A program made the translations under genes and the position numbers. A DNA stretch of 64,000 nucleotides, from positions 45,696 to 109,695 of the forward strand of contig CAMYKP010000001.1 of NCBI GenBank assembly GCA_947259005.1. The letters are read 5' to 3'. The notes beneath the pieces were generated by a model, which saw only the letters and a list, made by a program, of their open reading frames with translations, was not told where the DNA came from and searched no databases. The stretch is from an uncultured Parasphingopyxis sp. (lineage in GTDB: Bacteria > Pseudomonadota > Alphaproteobacteria > Sphingomonadales > Sphingomonadaceae). Position 1 is the stretch's first letter; each line of letters begins with the position of its first letter. Below are positions 21,294 through 31,512 of the stretch, piece after piece.

Positions 21294-21409
21294 GCATGAC
21301 GCCCCGGGCCGCGATTGGGCGGCCGGGGCATCATCGCCCTGGGGATTGGCGGTTTTCATCGCCAATCGGGCCGTCTATCGTTCCCGCAAAAACATTAAGG
21401 GGCGTATCG

Positions 21410-23002
21410 ATGAGTGAATCCGCAGGCATATTTCTCGGCAAGGGTGGTGGAGAGAAGCAATTTCTCAACCTGTCCCGCGCCAACCGGCACGGCTTGATCG
21501 CGGGTGCCACTGGCACGGGCAAGACCGTGACTGTTCAGGGCCTGTGCGAGAGTTTTTCCAATGCCGGCGTTCCGGTGTTCGTGGCCGATGTCAAAGGCGA
21601 TCTCTCTGGCGTTGCGATGCCGGGCAGCGAGAGTTTCAAACATCACGACAAGTTGATCGAGCGGGCTGAAGAGATCGGGCTCGAAGATTATCACTATCTC
21701 GATAGCCCGACGATTTTCTGGGATCTGTATGGCGAAAAGGGCCATCCGGTCCGCACGACGATCAGCGAGATGGGGCCGCTCCTGCTCGGGCGGTTGATGG
21801 ACCTTTCCGACGCCCAGCAGGGCGTTCTGGAAATTGCGTTCCGCTTTGCCGATGATGAAGGGATGCTGCTCCTCGATCTGGAGGATCTGCAGGCGATGAT
21901 GGTCGCCACATCCGAAAATGCGAAGGAATTGTCAGCACAATATGGCAATGTCTCGCGGCAAAGCGTCGGCGCGATTCAGCGCAAGTTGCTCCAGCTCGAA
22001 GGGCAGAGTGCTGCCGAGTTTTTCGGCGAACCGGCGCTCGATATCGACGACTTCTTTCGCACAGACGATCAGGGCCGAGGCTTCGTCAACATCCTGATGG
22101 CCGACAAGCTGATGGAAAATCCGAAGCTTTATGCGACATTCCTGCTCTGGCTGATGAGCGAACTTTTCGAAGCGCTCCCCGAGGTCGGCGATCCCGACAA
22201 ACCCAAGCTCGTATTCTTCTTCGATGAGGCGCATTTGCTCTTCGATGATGTACCGGATGCGCTAGAAGACAAGATCGAACAGGTGGTCCGCTTGATCCGT
22301 TCAAAAGGGATCGGCGTCTATTTCATTACGCAGAATCCTATCGATATTCCCGAGAGGGTTGGCGGCCAGCTTGGCAATCGTATCCAGCATGCGCTGCGCG
22401 CTTTCACGCCGCGCGACAAGCGGGCAATCAAGGCCGCTTCCGAAACTTTCCGGATCAATCCCGATCTCGATGTCGAAACCGCGATAACCGAACTCAAGGT
22501 CGGCGAGGCGCTGGTTTCGACCCTGATGGACGATGGCGCGCCATCGCCGGTTGAACGGACGCTCATCCGGCCGCCCTATTCGCGGATGGGACCGATCTCG
22601 ACCGGAGAAAGGGCGGCGATACGTGCCGCGTCTCCCATCGGCGATATCTATGACGAGCGGGTCGATCGCGAGTCCGCTGCCGAAGTATTGGAACAGAAAG
22701 CGCTGGACGCAGCCGAGACCGCCCAGGAAGTCGAAGAGCAGGGCGAAGAGGCCGTGCGTGAGCGACCGCGCAAGAGCAAATCTCTCTGGGCGCGTGTCAG
22801 CCGTGCCGCCGCAGGGGCCGCCGCGGCATCTGCCGGATCTGCTTTGGGGCGTAGAATGTCTGGCCGCACGAGCCGCGCCAATCCTACGGCTTCAGCCGCC
22901 AGTGCTGCGGGCAGCACGATCGGCAACGAGATCGGCAATGCGATAGGTATTCCCGGCGTGGGTCGGTTCGTCCGCGGCGTATTGGGCGGGCTGCTACGCT
23001 AA
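21410..23002 (+). CDS. HerA-like ATPase, DUF853 family
   Basis: [68 protein letters not shown]; start chosen at MSESAGIF. Confidence 0.93.
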   Translation: MSESAGIFLGKGGGEKQFLNLSRANRHGLIAGATGTGKTVTVQGLCESFSNAGVPVFVADVKGDLSGVAMPGSESFKHHDKLIERAEEIGLEDYHYLDSPTIFWDLYGEKGHPVRTTISEMGPLLLGRLMDLSDAQQGVLEIAFRFADDEGMLLLDLEDLQAMMVATSENAKELSAQYGNVSRQSVGAIQRKLLQLEGQSAAEFFGEPALDIDDFFRTDDQGRGFVNILMADKLMENPKLYATFLLWLMSELFEALPEVGDPDKPKLVFFFDEAHLLFDDVPDALEDKIEQVVRLIRSKGIGVYFITQNPIDIPERVGGQLGNRIQHALRAFTPRDKRAIKAASETFRINPDLDVETAITELKVGEALVSTLMDDGAPSPVERTLIRPPYSRMGPISTGERAAIRAASPIGDIYDERVDRESAAEVLEQKALDAAETAQEVEEQGEEAVRERPRKSKSLWARVSRAAAGAAAASAGSALGRRMSGRTSRANPTASAASAAGSTIGNEIGNAIGIPGVGRFVRGVLGGLLR

Positions 23003-23428
23003 CTAGCGCTGGGTTTTCTCGGGCAGGAACAGCGCCGCGATTTCCTCGGCGATACGGGCAGGGCGCAGCGTTTCGGCATCGATGCAGCACCAGCGGGACT
23101 TCACCTCGGCAAGCACTTCCTCGCCGCGTTTGATGATCGTGTCGTAAAAGGCGCTGGCGCCCTGCACTTTTTCGACGACGACCGAAGCGATCACATTGTC
23201 GTCGAGAAATGCGGGCTTGCGGTAGGTGATTTCATGCTTGAGCGCGACCCATAGATGTGCCGCAACTGCTTGTGGCGGAGCGATTTTCTGCCAATGCGCC
23301 AATACGGCGTCCTGCACCCAGTTGAGATAATTGGCGTTGTTCACATGCCCCATGAAATCGATGTCGGCCTTGTCGACAGCGATTGCATGCTCGTGACGGG
23401 GGGAATTGGTGTCGGACAGTGTACGCAT
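23003..23428 (-). CDS. acyl-CoA thioesterase (4-hydroxybenzoyl-CoA thioesterase-like hot-dog fold)
   Basis: VDKADIDFMGHVNNANYLNWVQDA, LKHEITYRKPAFLDD. Confidence 0.9.
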   Translation of the reverse strand: MRTLSDTNSPRHEHAIAVDKADIDFMGHVNNANYLNWVQDAVLAHWQKIAPPQAVAAHLWVALKHEITYRKPAFLDDNVIASVVVEKVQGASAFYDTIIKRGEEVLAEVKSRWCCIDAETLRPARIAEEIAALFLPEKTQR

Positions 23429-23490
23429 ACTCCACGATATAGAGATGATGATACCGCTTACAACTGTGTCAGTAAATCGATGATCCGCCG

Positions 23491-24576
23491 CTAGGCCTGG
23501 CGCATCTTTCCATTGTTGAAATGAATAGGGGGAAATGGCGGGAAATTCCGGAACGCCGATCCGCCGACCGCCTCGAGAAAGGTGTCGGCTGCAGTCTTGC
23601 CCGCACCATCCAGCGCACGATAGAAATCCAGCGGTCGCTGGAGCATCCAGAGGGAGAAGGGCGAGGCAAATCGCTCGCCGTCCACGCCTTCTATTCGATA
23701 GGGTGCCATGCCAATCGCTCGCGGTATTTCCGTATCCGGATTGGCCTGTGCCCAGTCGGTGTAGAGATTCGCGACCGCCTGGAGATGGGGCATCTGTTCG
23801 CTCATCATCCGCTGCAAGACCGGAAGCAATGTGTCCGGAATCGCATCGTCTTCCAGGAATTCTCCGGACAAGGGGGCAGCCGCCTCCATCATGCGCTCAA
23901 CCCATATCGCGACATGGGGTGCGAGGCGTTTCATGAGGTTGCCGGATTCCGGATCGCGGTAGAGATGCGCATAAAGCGGGCCAATCAGCCCATAGTCGCC
24001 GATCGAAGGGCGGGTGCCGAACAAATAGTCGTGCACCGCGAAATGGGCATCGAGATCCGCAAGCAGCGTCTCATAGCTTTTCTCGATAGCGGGTATCGTG
24101 GCGGGGTTGACGCCGAGCATCGGGACAAAGCCCTTGAATCGCTGGCCAATCTCGCGGCCGCGTTTGACCTGTTCTTCGCGGCTTCCCCCGGGCAGGTTCG
24201 ACTTTCCGAACTCGCCGTAAATCCACTCCTCATTGTAATTCCAGCGGTAATGCATGGCCGGGATGACGAGCCATTCATCGCCGTAAAGTTCGAACAAAAG
24301 GGCCACGAGTTTCTGGACCGGCGTATCGGGATAGACGGACGGACTGCCCGCCTCTGCCTCGAAATGATCGATGATGCTTGTCGTATCCTGGATGACCGTG
24401 CCATCGTCTTTCTGGACGACCGGTACCACCGGATAGCCGACAGCGGGAATGATAACGTCCTGCATGACCTCCGGCGACGGAGGCAGCTCCTGATAGTCAA
24501 TCTGTTTCCAGTCGAGATAGGCTCGCGCCTTGCCGGAGAAGAGCGATGCCGGGGCCCCGTACAGGATATGCGTCAT
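23491..24576 (-). CDS. glutathione S-transferase family protein
   Basis: YGAPASLFSGKARAYLDWKQIDYQELPPSPEVM...VPVVQKDDGTVIQDTTSIIDHFE. Confidence 0.88.
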   Translation of the reverse strand: MTHILYGAPASLFSGKARAYLDWKQIDYQELPPSPEVMQDVIIPAVGYPVVPVVQKDDGTVIQDTTSIIDHFEAEAGSPSVYPDTPVQKLVALLFELYGDEWLVIPAMHYRWNYNEEWIYGEFGKSNLPGGSREEQVKRGREIGQRFKGFVPMLGVNPATIPAIEKSYETLLADLDAHFAVHDYLFGTRPSIGDYGLIGPLYAHLYRDPESGNLMKRLAPHVAIWVERMMEAAAPLSGEFLEDDAIPDTLLPVLQRMMSEQMPHLQAVANLYTDWAQANPDTEIPRAIGMAPYRIEGVDGERFASPFSLWMLQRPLDFYRALDGAGKTAADTFLEAVGGSAFRNFPPFPPIHFNNGKMRQA

Positions 24577-24608
24577 CGAAATGTCTCCGCGATGGGGATG
24601 GTTCCGGC

Positions 24609-25064
24609 CTAGCCGCGGCCGCGATAGGAAGCGACACCTTGATCGGGCAGCCAGAGTCCCTCTGGCGGCGTGCCCGATTGCCAGAAAATATCGATCGGAA
24701 TGCCTCCGCGTGGATACCAGTATCCGCCGATGCGCAGCCACTGGGGCTGCATCTCCTCAAACAGGCGTTTGCCGATACCCACTGTGCAATCTTCATGGAA
24801 TGCCCGATGGTTACGAAAGCTTCCGAGAAACAGTTTTAAAGATTTGCTCTCAACTATTGTCTCGCCCGGTGCATAGTCGATCACCAGATGTGCGAAATCG
24901 GGCTGCCCGGTAACCGGGCAGAGCGATGTGAATTCCGGCGCGGCGAATCGCACCAGATACAGCTCTCCTGCACGCGGGTTGGGAACATAATCGAGGGAAG
25001 CGTCTTCGGGAGACGGTGGCAGAGATGAACTCTTGCCGAGATGCTTGGCGTCCATGCGGCTCAT
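24609..25064 (-). CDS. queF: NADPH-dependent 7-cyano-7-deazaguanine reductase
   Basis: [49 protein letters not shown]. Confidence 0.95.
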   Translation of the reverse strand: MSRMDAKHLGKSSSLPPSPEDASLDYVPNPRAGELYLVRFAAPEFTSLCPVTGQPDFAHLVIDYAPGETIVESKSLKLFLGSFRNHRAFHEDCTVGIGKRLFEEMQPQWLRIGGYWYPRGGIPIDIFWQSGTPPEGLWLPDQGVASYRGRG

Positions 25065-25080
25065 CTAGTCGATTTGGCGG

Positions 25081-26409
25081 TTGATGTCATTCCCGGCATG
25101 CGGTTCACTGACGATTAAGCTGGCGCGGCGTTGGTTCGACGCTGTATCGGGGCCGGGGCAAAATAGGGTAGCAACAGTGCGGCATAGTGCGTTTTGTATA
25201 TTTGGGATTCTGGCGGCCGTTGCTGCGCCGCTTTCCCCTGTTTTGGCTCAGGAGGCCGGAACGGAGGCGCAGACTGAGACGCCATCTGCCGAGCCGCAGC
25301 GACCACCGATATTCAGCCTGCCGCCCGGCGAAGTCCGCGAACGTCCTCAGCCCGATGTCCAGGGGCCCCGGGCTCCCGGCATCTCCTCTCCGCGCCTGAT
25401 CGGGCCGGACCCAGAGCCAACGCCATCATCCTCTGCGAACAGCTCCCGCCCGGCGGTACCATCGCGACAGCCTGATCCGGCACCCCCGGTGATTGTGAGC
25501 AGACCGCAAAGTGCGCCCGACCATGCGGCTCAGTCCAGAGTGCCGGTTTCGCGGCCGCCATCCAACACACCGGATACCGACTCGCCGTCAATCGCTGATC
25601 TCCCTCGACCGCGGATTGCAGAGGAGTCATCGGCGCCCGAGCAAGCCGAAACAGACTCCAGCTCCGTTGCCGCCGTGCCTGCCGATCAGGGCGGTATCGC
25701 GTGGTGGGTCTGGCTGCTCGGGCTGGGTGCGATTGCCGGTCTTGCCGCTGCAATACGGTTGGTACGCACGCGTCGGTCCGTCGAAGAAGAGAAAACCCTC
25801 GAGCCAGCACCGCTTGTCCGGAAAAAGGCGGAACCAGAGGCCGATCCAGCACCGACGCCCGCCGCAGAGGCGCCAACGCCCGCTATGGCCACCGCGCCGA
25901 GTGCGCCGCCCACTGCGGATGCACCGTCCCGGATCGAGGTCGATTTCCAGCCCCTGTCGGCGCGCCTGTCCACGCTTGGGTTGACGCTCAGCTATCGGCT
26001 GACGCTTTTCAACATCAGCGATGAGCCGCTGCGGGACATCGCCGTCCGGCTGGGGATGCGTTGCGCCGACAGTGCGGCGATGGAGGGGTCTTCTGAAGCC
26101 GGCCCGCCCTGCGTTTCACTCGATGCGCTGGAGGCCGGTGCATCGCATACGCATACGGGTGAAATCCGCCTTGATCCGCAGGTGTTCAAGCCATTTCAAT
26201 CCGACGGCAAGCCGATGCTGGTGCCCATCGTCGACATGTTCCCCTGCTACCGGGACAGTGATGATGTGCTGCATGAAATGCATGCGGCGATGCTGGTCGG
26301 CCGTGAGCATGAGCCGCCAGCCCCAAAGATGCAGCCCTTCTGGCTGGAACGGGGATTCGGACAATTCGGCATGATCGGTTGCCGGATGCTGAGCGTTAAA
26401 ACGGCCTGA
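25081..26409 (+). CDS. exported Pro/Ser/Ala-rich protein with a single central TM segment, unknown function
   Basis: ORF with N-terminal hydrophobic region, long P-rich linker, WWVWLLGLGAIAGLAAAIRL TM segment, C-terminal globular region; start uncertain. Confidence 0.7.
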   Translation: MMSFPACGSLTIKLARRWFDAVSGPGQNRVATVRHSAFCIFGILAAVAAPLSPVLAQEAGTEAQTETPSAEPQRPPIFSLPPGEVRERPQPDVQGPRAPGISSPRLIGPDPEPTPSSSANSSRPAVPSRQPDPAPPVIVSRPQSAPDHAAQSRVPVSRPPSNTPDTDSPSIADLPRPRIAEESSAPEQAETDSSSVAAVPADQGGIAWWVWLLGLGAIAGLAAAIRLVRTRRSVEEEKTLEPAPLVRKKAEPEADPAPTPAAEAPTPAMATAPSAPPTADAPSRIEVDFQPLSARLSTLGLTLSYRLTLFNISDEPLRDIAVRLGMRCADSAAMEGSSEAGPPCVSLDALEAGASHTHTGEIRLDPQVFKPFQSDGKPMLVPIVDMFPCYRDSDDVLHEMHAAMLVGREHEPPAPKMQPFWLERGFGQFGMIGCRMLSVKTA

Positions 26410-26507
26410 TTCCGGCATTTCTGCCTGTTTCGGTAGCGCGCTTCCTTCGCTTGTCGCTATCGGTACTCCATGCCATAGATTAGCGGGTTTTCCGAAGGGG
26501 GCGGCGA

Positions 26508-28010
26508 ATGTTTTTCCGATCAATAGCGGCGGGTTTTGCGATACTGGCGATGGCACCGGCGCTCGCACAGGATGCGGAAGGGAGCTCCGCCCAAATAGTC
26601 GCAGAAATTCCCGATCCCGTTGTTTCGGTTACCCGCCACCGTGGCACCTTTGGCGGTCAGGCGATCAGCTATACGGCAACGGCGGGTGAGACCTATCTGA
26701 CGGACGATGACGGCAATCCCAATGCGCGTATCTTCTCGATCGCCTATATTCGCGATGGTGGAAACGCTTCACGGCCAATCACATTCCTGTTCAACGGCGG
26801 GCCCGGCTCCGGGTCAATATGGCTGCACATGGGTGCTTTCGGGCCGCGCCGGGTCGCCATCCCTTCAAACGGTACGGATGACGGCGCGCCGCCCTATCGC
26901 GTGATCGACAATCCGGACAGCCTGCTCGACGTTACCGACATCGTCTTTATCGACCCGGTCGGTACAGGGTTCAGCACCGCACTTGGCGATACGGAGCCGA
27001 CCGAATTCTGGGGTGTTGATGCCGATGCCCGGTCGATCGGCACATTCATCCGGCGCTGGCTGTCGGAAAATAATCGCTGGAATTCGCCCAAATATCTGGG
27101 CGGAGAAAGCTATGGCACGACCCGGACAGCTGCTGTCGTCAATGAACTGGAGGGCAGCTTCAACGATGTCGCATTCAACGGTTTGCTGCTGATTTCGACG
27201 ATCCTGGATTTCGGCGCACAGGCCGAAGTTCCAGGCAACGAAATGCCCTATATCCTGCATCTGCCAACTATGGCTGCGACCGCTTTTTATCATAATCGCG
27301 CACCCACCGACGTCACCAATCTTGAAAGCCATGTCGCCGCAGCGCGCGAATTTGCCCGGGGTGACTATCTAACGGCGCTGATCCGGGGCAGTGACCTGGA
27401 AACAGATGCGCGCGCCGATATCCGTCGCCGTCTCGCCTATTTCACGGGCCTGTCTGAAACATATCTCGAACAGGCGGACCTTCGTGTTTCCCCGCGTCGC
27501 TACTATAAAGAGCTGCTGCGCGGCCAGGGGCTGACGGTGGGGCGGCTGGATTCCCGCTATACGGGCCGTGACTATGATAATGCCGGCGAAGCGCCGGACA
27601 ATGATCCCAGTTTCTACGGTATCGACGCCAGCTATACGGCGGCGCTCAACAGTCATGTCCGTGAAACGCTCGGCTTCAATCCGGACCGTCAATATGTGAC
27701 GATCGGCGGGGTTAGCGAATGGGACTGGGATTTAAGCCGGGGAGGGCGGGACAGCACCTATTATCGAAGCGTTGCGCCCTATATTGGCCGTGCCATGCGG
27801 GAAAATAGCGGTCTCAATGTCTTCGTTGCCCAAGGCTATTATGATTTTGCGACACCCTTTTTCGGTGCCGAATATGCGCTGTCGCGAACCGGCATGCCCA
27901 CCGAGCGCATCCATTACCGCTATTATGACGCCGGCCACATGATGTATGTGAACGAGCCGGAACTGACCCGGCTGACACAGGATATTCGCGCATTCATTCG
28001 GTCCAGATGA
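26508..28010 (+). CDS. S10 family serine carboxypeptidase-like peptidase
   Basis: FLFNGGPGSGSIWLHMGAFGPRRV, YLGGESYGTTRTAAV nucleophile region, HMMYVNEPE near the C-terminus. Confidence 0.92.
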   Translation: MFFRSIAAGFAILAMAPALAQDAEGSSAQIVAEIPDPVVSVTRHRGTFGGQAISYTATAGETYLTDDDGNPNARIFSIAYIRDGGNASRPITFLFNGGPGSGSIWLHMGAFGPRRVAIPSNGTDDGAPPYRVIDNPDSLLDVTDIVFIDPVGTGFSTALGDTEPTEFWGVDADARSIGTFIRRWLSENNRWNSPKYLGGESYGTTRTAAVVNELEGSFNDVAFNGLLLISTILDFGAQAEVPGNEMPYILHLPTMAATAFYHNRAPTDVTNLESHVAAAREFARGDYLTALIRGSDLETDARADIRRRLAYFTGLSETYLEQADLRVSPRRYYKELLRGQGLTVGRLDSRYTGRDYDNAGEAPDNDPSFYGIDASYTAALNSHVRETLGFNPDRQYVTIGGVSEWDWDLSRGGRDSTYYRSVAPYIGRAMRENSGLNVFVAQGYYDFATPFFGAEYALSRTGMPTERIHYRYYDAGHMMYVNEPELTRLTQDIRAFIRSR

Positions 28011-28130
28011 TCCGACTCACCGGGAAATTCTTCACGGAGCGGTCGATTGTCCACTTGATGAGGGAATCCCTCGACTAGGCCGACGGCCAAAGCTAAGGAT
28101 TGAGGGAATCGAAACCCAAGCAGGAATTAG

Positions 28131-28982
28131 TTGAACATGGAAATGCTCGTCTCGACCGAATGGCTCGCCGGAGAAATGGGAGCCAGCGATCTGCACATCA
28201 TTGATGCGACGCAGTTCCTTGCCGATGCGGGGCGCGATGCGAAGGCCGAATATGGCTTTGAGCATATTCCCGGTGCCGTGTTCATGGATCTGGAAGAGGT
28301 ATGCGATACGTCGAGCAGCCTTCCGGGGATGCTGCCGACCGCGGAAAAATTTGCCAGCCGGATGCAATCGCTGGGCATCGGCGATGGCAGCCGCATCCTG
28401 ATTTATGACAATTCGCCCCTTCATAGCGCGGCCCGGGCATGGTGGATGACCAAGGATGTGTTCGGCGCGCACAATGTTGCCGTTCTGGATGGCGGGCTCG
28501 CCAAATGGAAAGCGGAAGGCAATGCCGTCGAGCAGGGCAAGCAGCAGGTTCGCCACCGGCATTTCACGCCTTTCCACGATGACGGTTCCGTGCGCGATCT
28601 GGCCGCGATGAAGGCGCTCGCCGGCTCGAACGAAGCCGAAATCGTCGATGCCCGCCCTGAAGAACGTTTCAAGGGTGAAGGCCCCGAACCGCGCCCGGGT
28701 GTTGAGCCGGGTCACATCCCGGGTTCCAAAAATGTCCCGCATGCCACGCTCTTCAATGAAGATGGCACTTGGAAACGCGGCGATGAACTGAAGGCGGCCT
28801 TTACGGCGGCCGATGTCGATCTCGACAAGCCGATGGTTACAACCTGCGGCGGCGGAACGACTGCGGCGGTGCTTCTCTTCGGGGCAAAGCTGCTCGGAAA
28901 GAGTGATGTCGCGCTCTATGATGGCAGTTGGGCCGAATGGGGTAGCCAGGCCGATACCGAAAAAGCGACAGGAGCCGCGTGA
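28131..28982 (+). CDS. sseA: 3-mercaptopyruvate sulfurtransferase / rhodanese
   Basis: Tandem rhodanese domains; EIVDARPEERFKGEGPEPRPGVEPGHIPGSKNVPH, VTTCGGGTTAAVLL active-site loop. Confidence 0.92.
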   Translation: MNMEMLVSTEWLAGEMGASDLHIIDATQFLADAGRDAKAEYGFEHIPGAVFMDLEEVCDTSSSLPGMLPTAEKFASRMQSLGIGDGSRILIYDNSPLHSAARAWWMTKDVFGAHNVAVLDGGLAKWKAEGNAVEQGKQQVRHRHFTPFHDDGSVRDLAAMKALAGSNEAEIVDARPEERFKGEGPEPRPGVEPGHIPGSKNVPHATLFNEDGTWKRGDELKAAFTAADVDLDKPMVTTCGGGTTAAVLLFGAKLLGKSDVALYDGSWAEWGSQADTEKATGAA

Positions 28983-30181
28983 GCGGCGGCGGGTCGGACA
29001 GGAAACCCGCGACCCGCCTCGTAACGGGCGGGCGGCGCAAGGAGTGGACCGGCGCGGTCGTCAATCCGCCGGTCTGGCGCGCCAGCACCCATCTCTATGA
29101 CAGTGTTGCGGATTTGCGGGCTGGCCCAACAACCAATGAAGATGGCCGCTTTTTCTACGGTCGGCGCGGTTCGCCTACGCAATGGGCCCTAGCGGAAGCA
29201 CTGACCGAGCTGGAACCGGGGGGGCACGGGACGATGCTGTTCCCATCCGGCGTTTCCGCCATCGCCTGCGCGCTATTGGCGGTTCTCAGGCCCGGCGATG
29301 TGCTGCTTATGACGGACAGCAGTTACGATCCGACGAGAAGCTATGCCGAGGCATTTCTGAAGAAGTGGGGCGTGGAGACGCGCTATTATGATCCGCTAGT
29401 CGGTGCCGGAATCTCCGATCTGATCTGTGATCGGACCCGCGCGATCATGATGGAAAGCCCCGGCAGCCTGACATTCGAGATTCAGGATGTGCCTGCAATC
29501 TGCGCTGCGGCGCAAGAACGCGGCGTGATAACTCTGCTCGATAACACCTGGGCGGCATCCTACTTCTTTCGCGGGATCGAACGGGGCGTGGATATTACAA
29601 TCCTTGCCGGCACCAAATATATTGTCGGGCACAGCGACGTGATGCTCGGTTCGGTCACATGCCGGGAGAAATACTGGCAGCGGTTGAGGCGAACGGCGCA
29701 GCAACTGGGACAGGTGATTTCCCCCGATGACGCCTATCTGGCGTTGCGCGGTCTGCGTACTCTGGACGTGCGGATGCGCCAGCATCAGGAATCGGGCCTT
29801 ACAATTGCGCGCTGGCTTTCCCAGAAGCCGCAGATCGCAAAAGTGCTGCACCCGGCTCTGCCGGATTGCCCCGGCCATGCCACCTGGCAGCGCGATTTTT
29901 CAGGGTCCGCCGGCCTGTTTTCATTCGTCTTGGATGGTGGAGACGATGAGGCCGCCGCCTCCCTGATCGACGGTTTGGAGCTGTTTGGCATCGGTTATAG
30001 CTGGGGAGGGTATGAGAGCCTTGCCCTGCCTGTCGATCCTGCGCCTGACCGCACGGCCACCAAATGGCAGACCGAAGGGCCGGTAATTCGGCTGAATATC
30101 GGCCTTGAGGATTGTGATGATCTGATAGCGGACCTTGCGAAGGGTCTGGAAAGATACGAGAAGGCGGCATGCAAGAGGTAA
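28979..30181 (+). CDS. metC: cystathionine beta-lyase (GTG start)
   Basis: TLLDNTWAASYFFRGIERGVDITILAGTKYIVGHSDVMLG PLP-lysine region of the Cys/Met metabolism family. Confidence 0.93.
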   Translation: MSGGGSDRKPATRLVTGGRRKEWTGAVVNPPVWRASTHLYDSVADLRAGPTTNEDGRFFYGRRGSPTQWALAEALTELEPGGHGTMLFPSGVSAIACALLAVLRPGDVLLMTDSSYDPTRSYAEAFLKKWGVETRYYDPLVGAGISDLICDRTRAIMMESPGSLTFEIQDVPAICAAAQERGVITLLDNTWAASYFFRGIERGVDITILAGTKYIVGHSDVMLGSVTCREKYWQRLRRTAQQLGQVISPDDAYLALRGLRTLDVRMRQHQESGLTIARWLSQKPQIAKVLHPALPDCPGHATWQRDFSGSAGLFSFVLDGGDDEAAASLIDGLELFGIGYSWGGYESLALPVDPAPDRTATKWQTEGPVIRLNIGLEDCDDLIADLAKGLERYEKAACKR

Positions 30182-31512
30182 TCGAACTTCTGACCCGCCT
30201 GGGTGTCCCGCTGCCGGATGACCTAAACTGGCTCGCGGTTGCGATCGGTATGTTCTTTGTCGGTATCGGCTGGGCTCTTGGCTGGATTGCTAGCCGCTGG
30301 GCCGGTCAGCATCTGGCGGGGCTCTGGGATAAAGCAGTCGGAGACCGGGCTGAAGGCCTTAGCGCGCGCATGGTGCGCATCGTCTATCACGCGACAGTAT
30401 CGATTGTCCTCGCAATCGCCTTTTTCGCCATGGACTGGTGGACCTTCACTGATCTTGTAATCGGAGCGGGTTGGGGCATTTGCGCAGGCTATCTGATCTG
30501 GCACATCGCGAGGGCTATCAATTTTTCCCGCTGGATTTCGTTAATTGCCGGCCTGTTCACGTTCGGTGTAATCCTGAGCAACGCTGTAGGTGGTTTGGAG
30601 CGGGTCACATTCGTCTTTGACCGCATTGGCGTTACGGTCGGAAGCACGCGGATTTCTTTGCTAACGGTACTGATAATTGTCATTACCGCGCTTGCGCTCT
30701 TTGCCGTTGTTCGCATCACGCGCCGGGTTATCAGTCATTCGATCCAGAGTTCCAGCGGTCTTGATCCTGCCCAGAAGCTGCTGGCGGACAAGCTCGCGAC
30801 CGTCGTCATCATGGCGGCTGCCTTTTTCATCGGCATCGATATTCTGGGGATCGACCTTACCGCACTGGCATTCTTCTCGGGTGCGCTTGGCCTGGCCGTC
30901 GGTTTCGGTATGCAGAAAACGGTCGGCAACCTGATCGCTGGCATCATTCTGCTAATGGATCGGTCGATCAAACCCGGAGACGTGATCGCGGTCGGAGAGA
31001 GTTTTGGCTGGGTCAACAAGATCGGGGTCCGCGCGGTTTCGATCATTACCCGCGATGGCAAGGAACATCTGATTCCGAACGAGAACCTGATGACGGAAGA
31101 GGTGGAGAACTGGTCTTATTCCAGCCTTGAAGTCCGCGTTCATATCGAGGTTGGCGTATCTTATAATTGCGATATCCGGTTGGCACAGGAACTGATGATC
31201 GAGGCCGCGCTCGATGCGCCGCGCGTTCTCAAAAGCCCGAAACCTAAAACGCTCTTGTTTGAATTTGGCGATTCGTCCGTGAATTTCGATATTCGCGTCT
31301 GGATCAAGGATCCTGAAGAAGGCGTCGCCAATGTCCGGTCGGAAATTCTCAACCGGATCTGGTGGAAGTTCAAGGAGCATGGGATCGAGATTCCGTTCCC
31401 GCAGCGCGATCTTCACATCAAGGAATGGCCGGACGGCAAGCCCATGGCTCTGGCCGGCGAAGATATCACCGCATCTGCGCCTGTCGCGTCGCCAAAGCCG
31501 GGTGCCAGCTAG
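30169..31512 (+). CDS. mechanosensitive ion channel (MscS family)
   Basis: Hydrophobic N-terminus; FFSGALGLAVGFGMQKTVGNLIAGIILLMDRSIKPGDVIAVGESFGWVNKIGVRAVSIITRDGKEHLIPNENLMTE. Confidence 0.94.
   Translation: MQEVIELLTRLGVPLPDDLNWLAVAIGMFFVGIGWALGWIASRWAGQHLAGLWDKAVGDRAEGLSARMVRIVYHATVSIVLAIAFFAMDWWTFTDLVIGAGWGICAGYLIWHIARAINFSRWISLIAGLFTFGVILSNAVGGLERVTFVFDRIGVTVGSTRISLLTVLIIVITALALFAVVRITRRVISHSIQSSSGLDPAQKLLADKLATVVIMAAAFFIGIDILGIDLTALAFFSGALGLAVGFGMQKTVGNLIAGIILLMDRSIKPGDVIAVGESFGWVNKIGVRAVSIITRDGKEHLIPNENLMTEEVENWSYSSLEVRVHIEVGVSYNCDIRLAQELMIEAALDAPRVLKSPKPKTLLFEFGDSSVNFDIRVWIKDPEEGVANVRSEILNRIWWKFKEHGIEIPFPQRDLHIKEWPDGKPMALAGEDITASAPVASPKPGAS

Noticed and set aside
20067-21365. 432-aa ORF antisense to the DegP-like gene
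   Set aside because: Shadow ORF of a high-GC gene; the opposite strand clearly encodes a Do-type protease and the antisense protein has no recognisable domain.
28011-28130. SAM-II riboswitch upstream of sseA-metC
   Set aside because: A GCTAAGG segment is reminiscent, but the rest does not fit the SAM-II consensus I remember; kept only as a generic structured-leader candidate.
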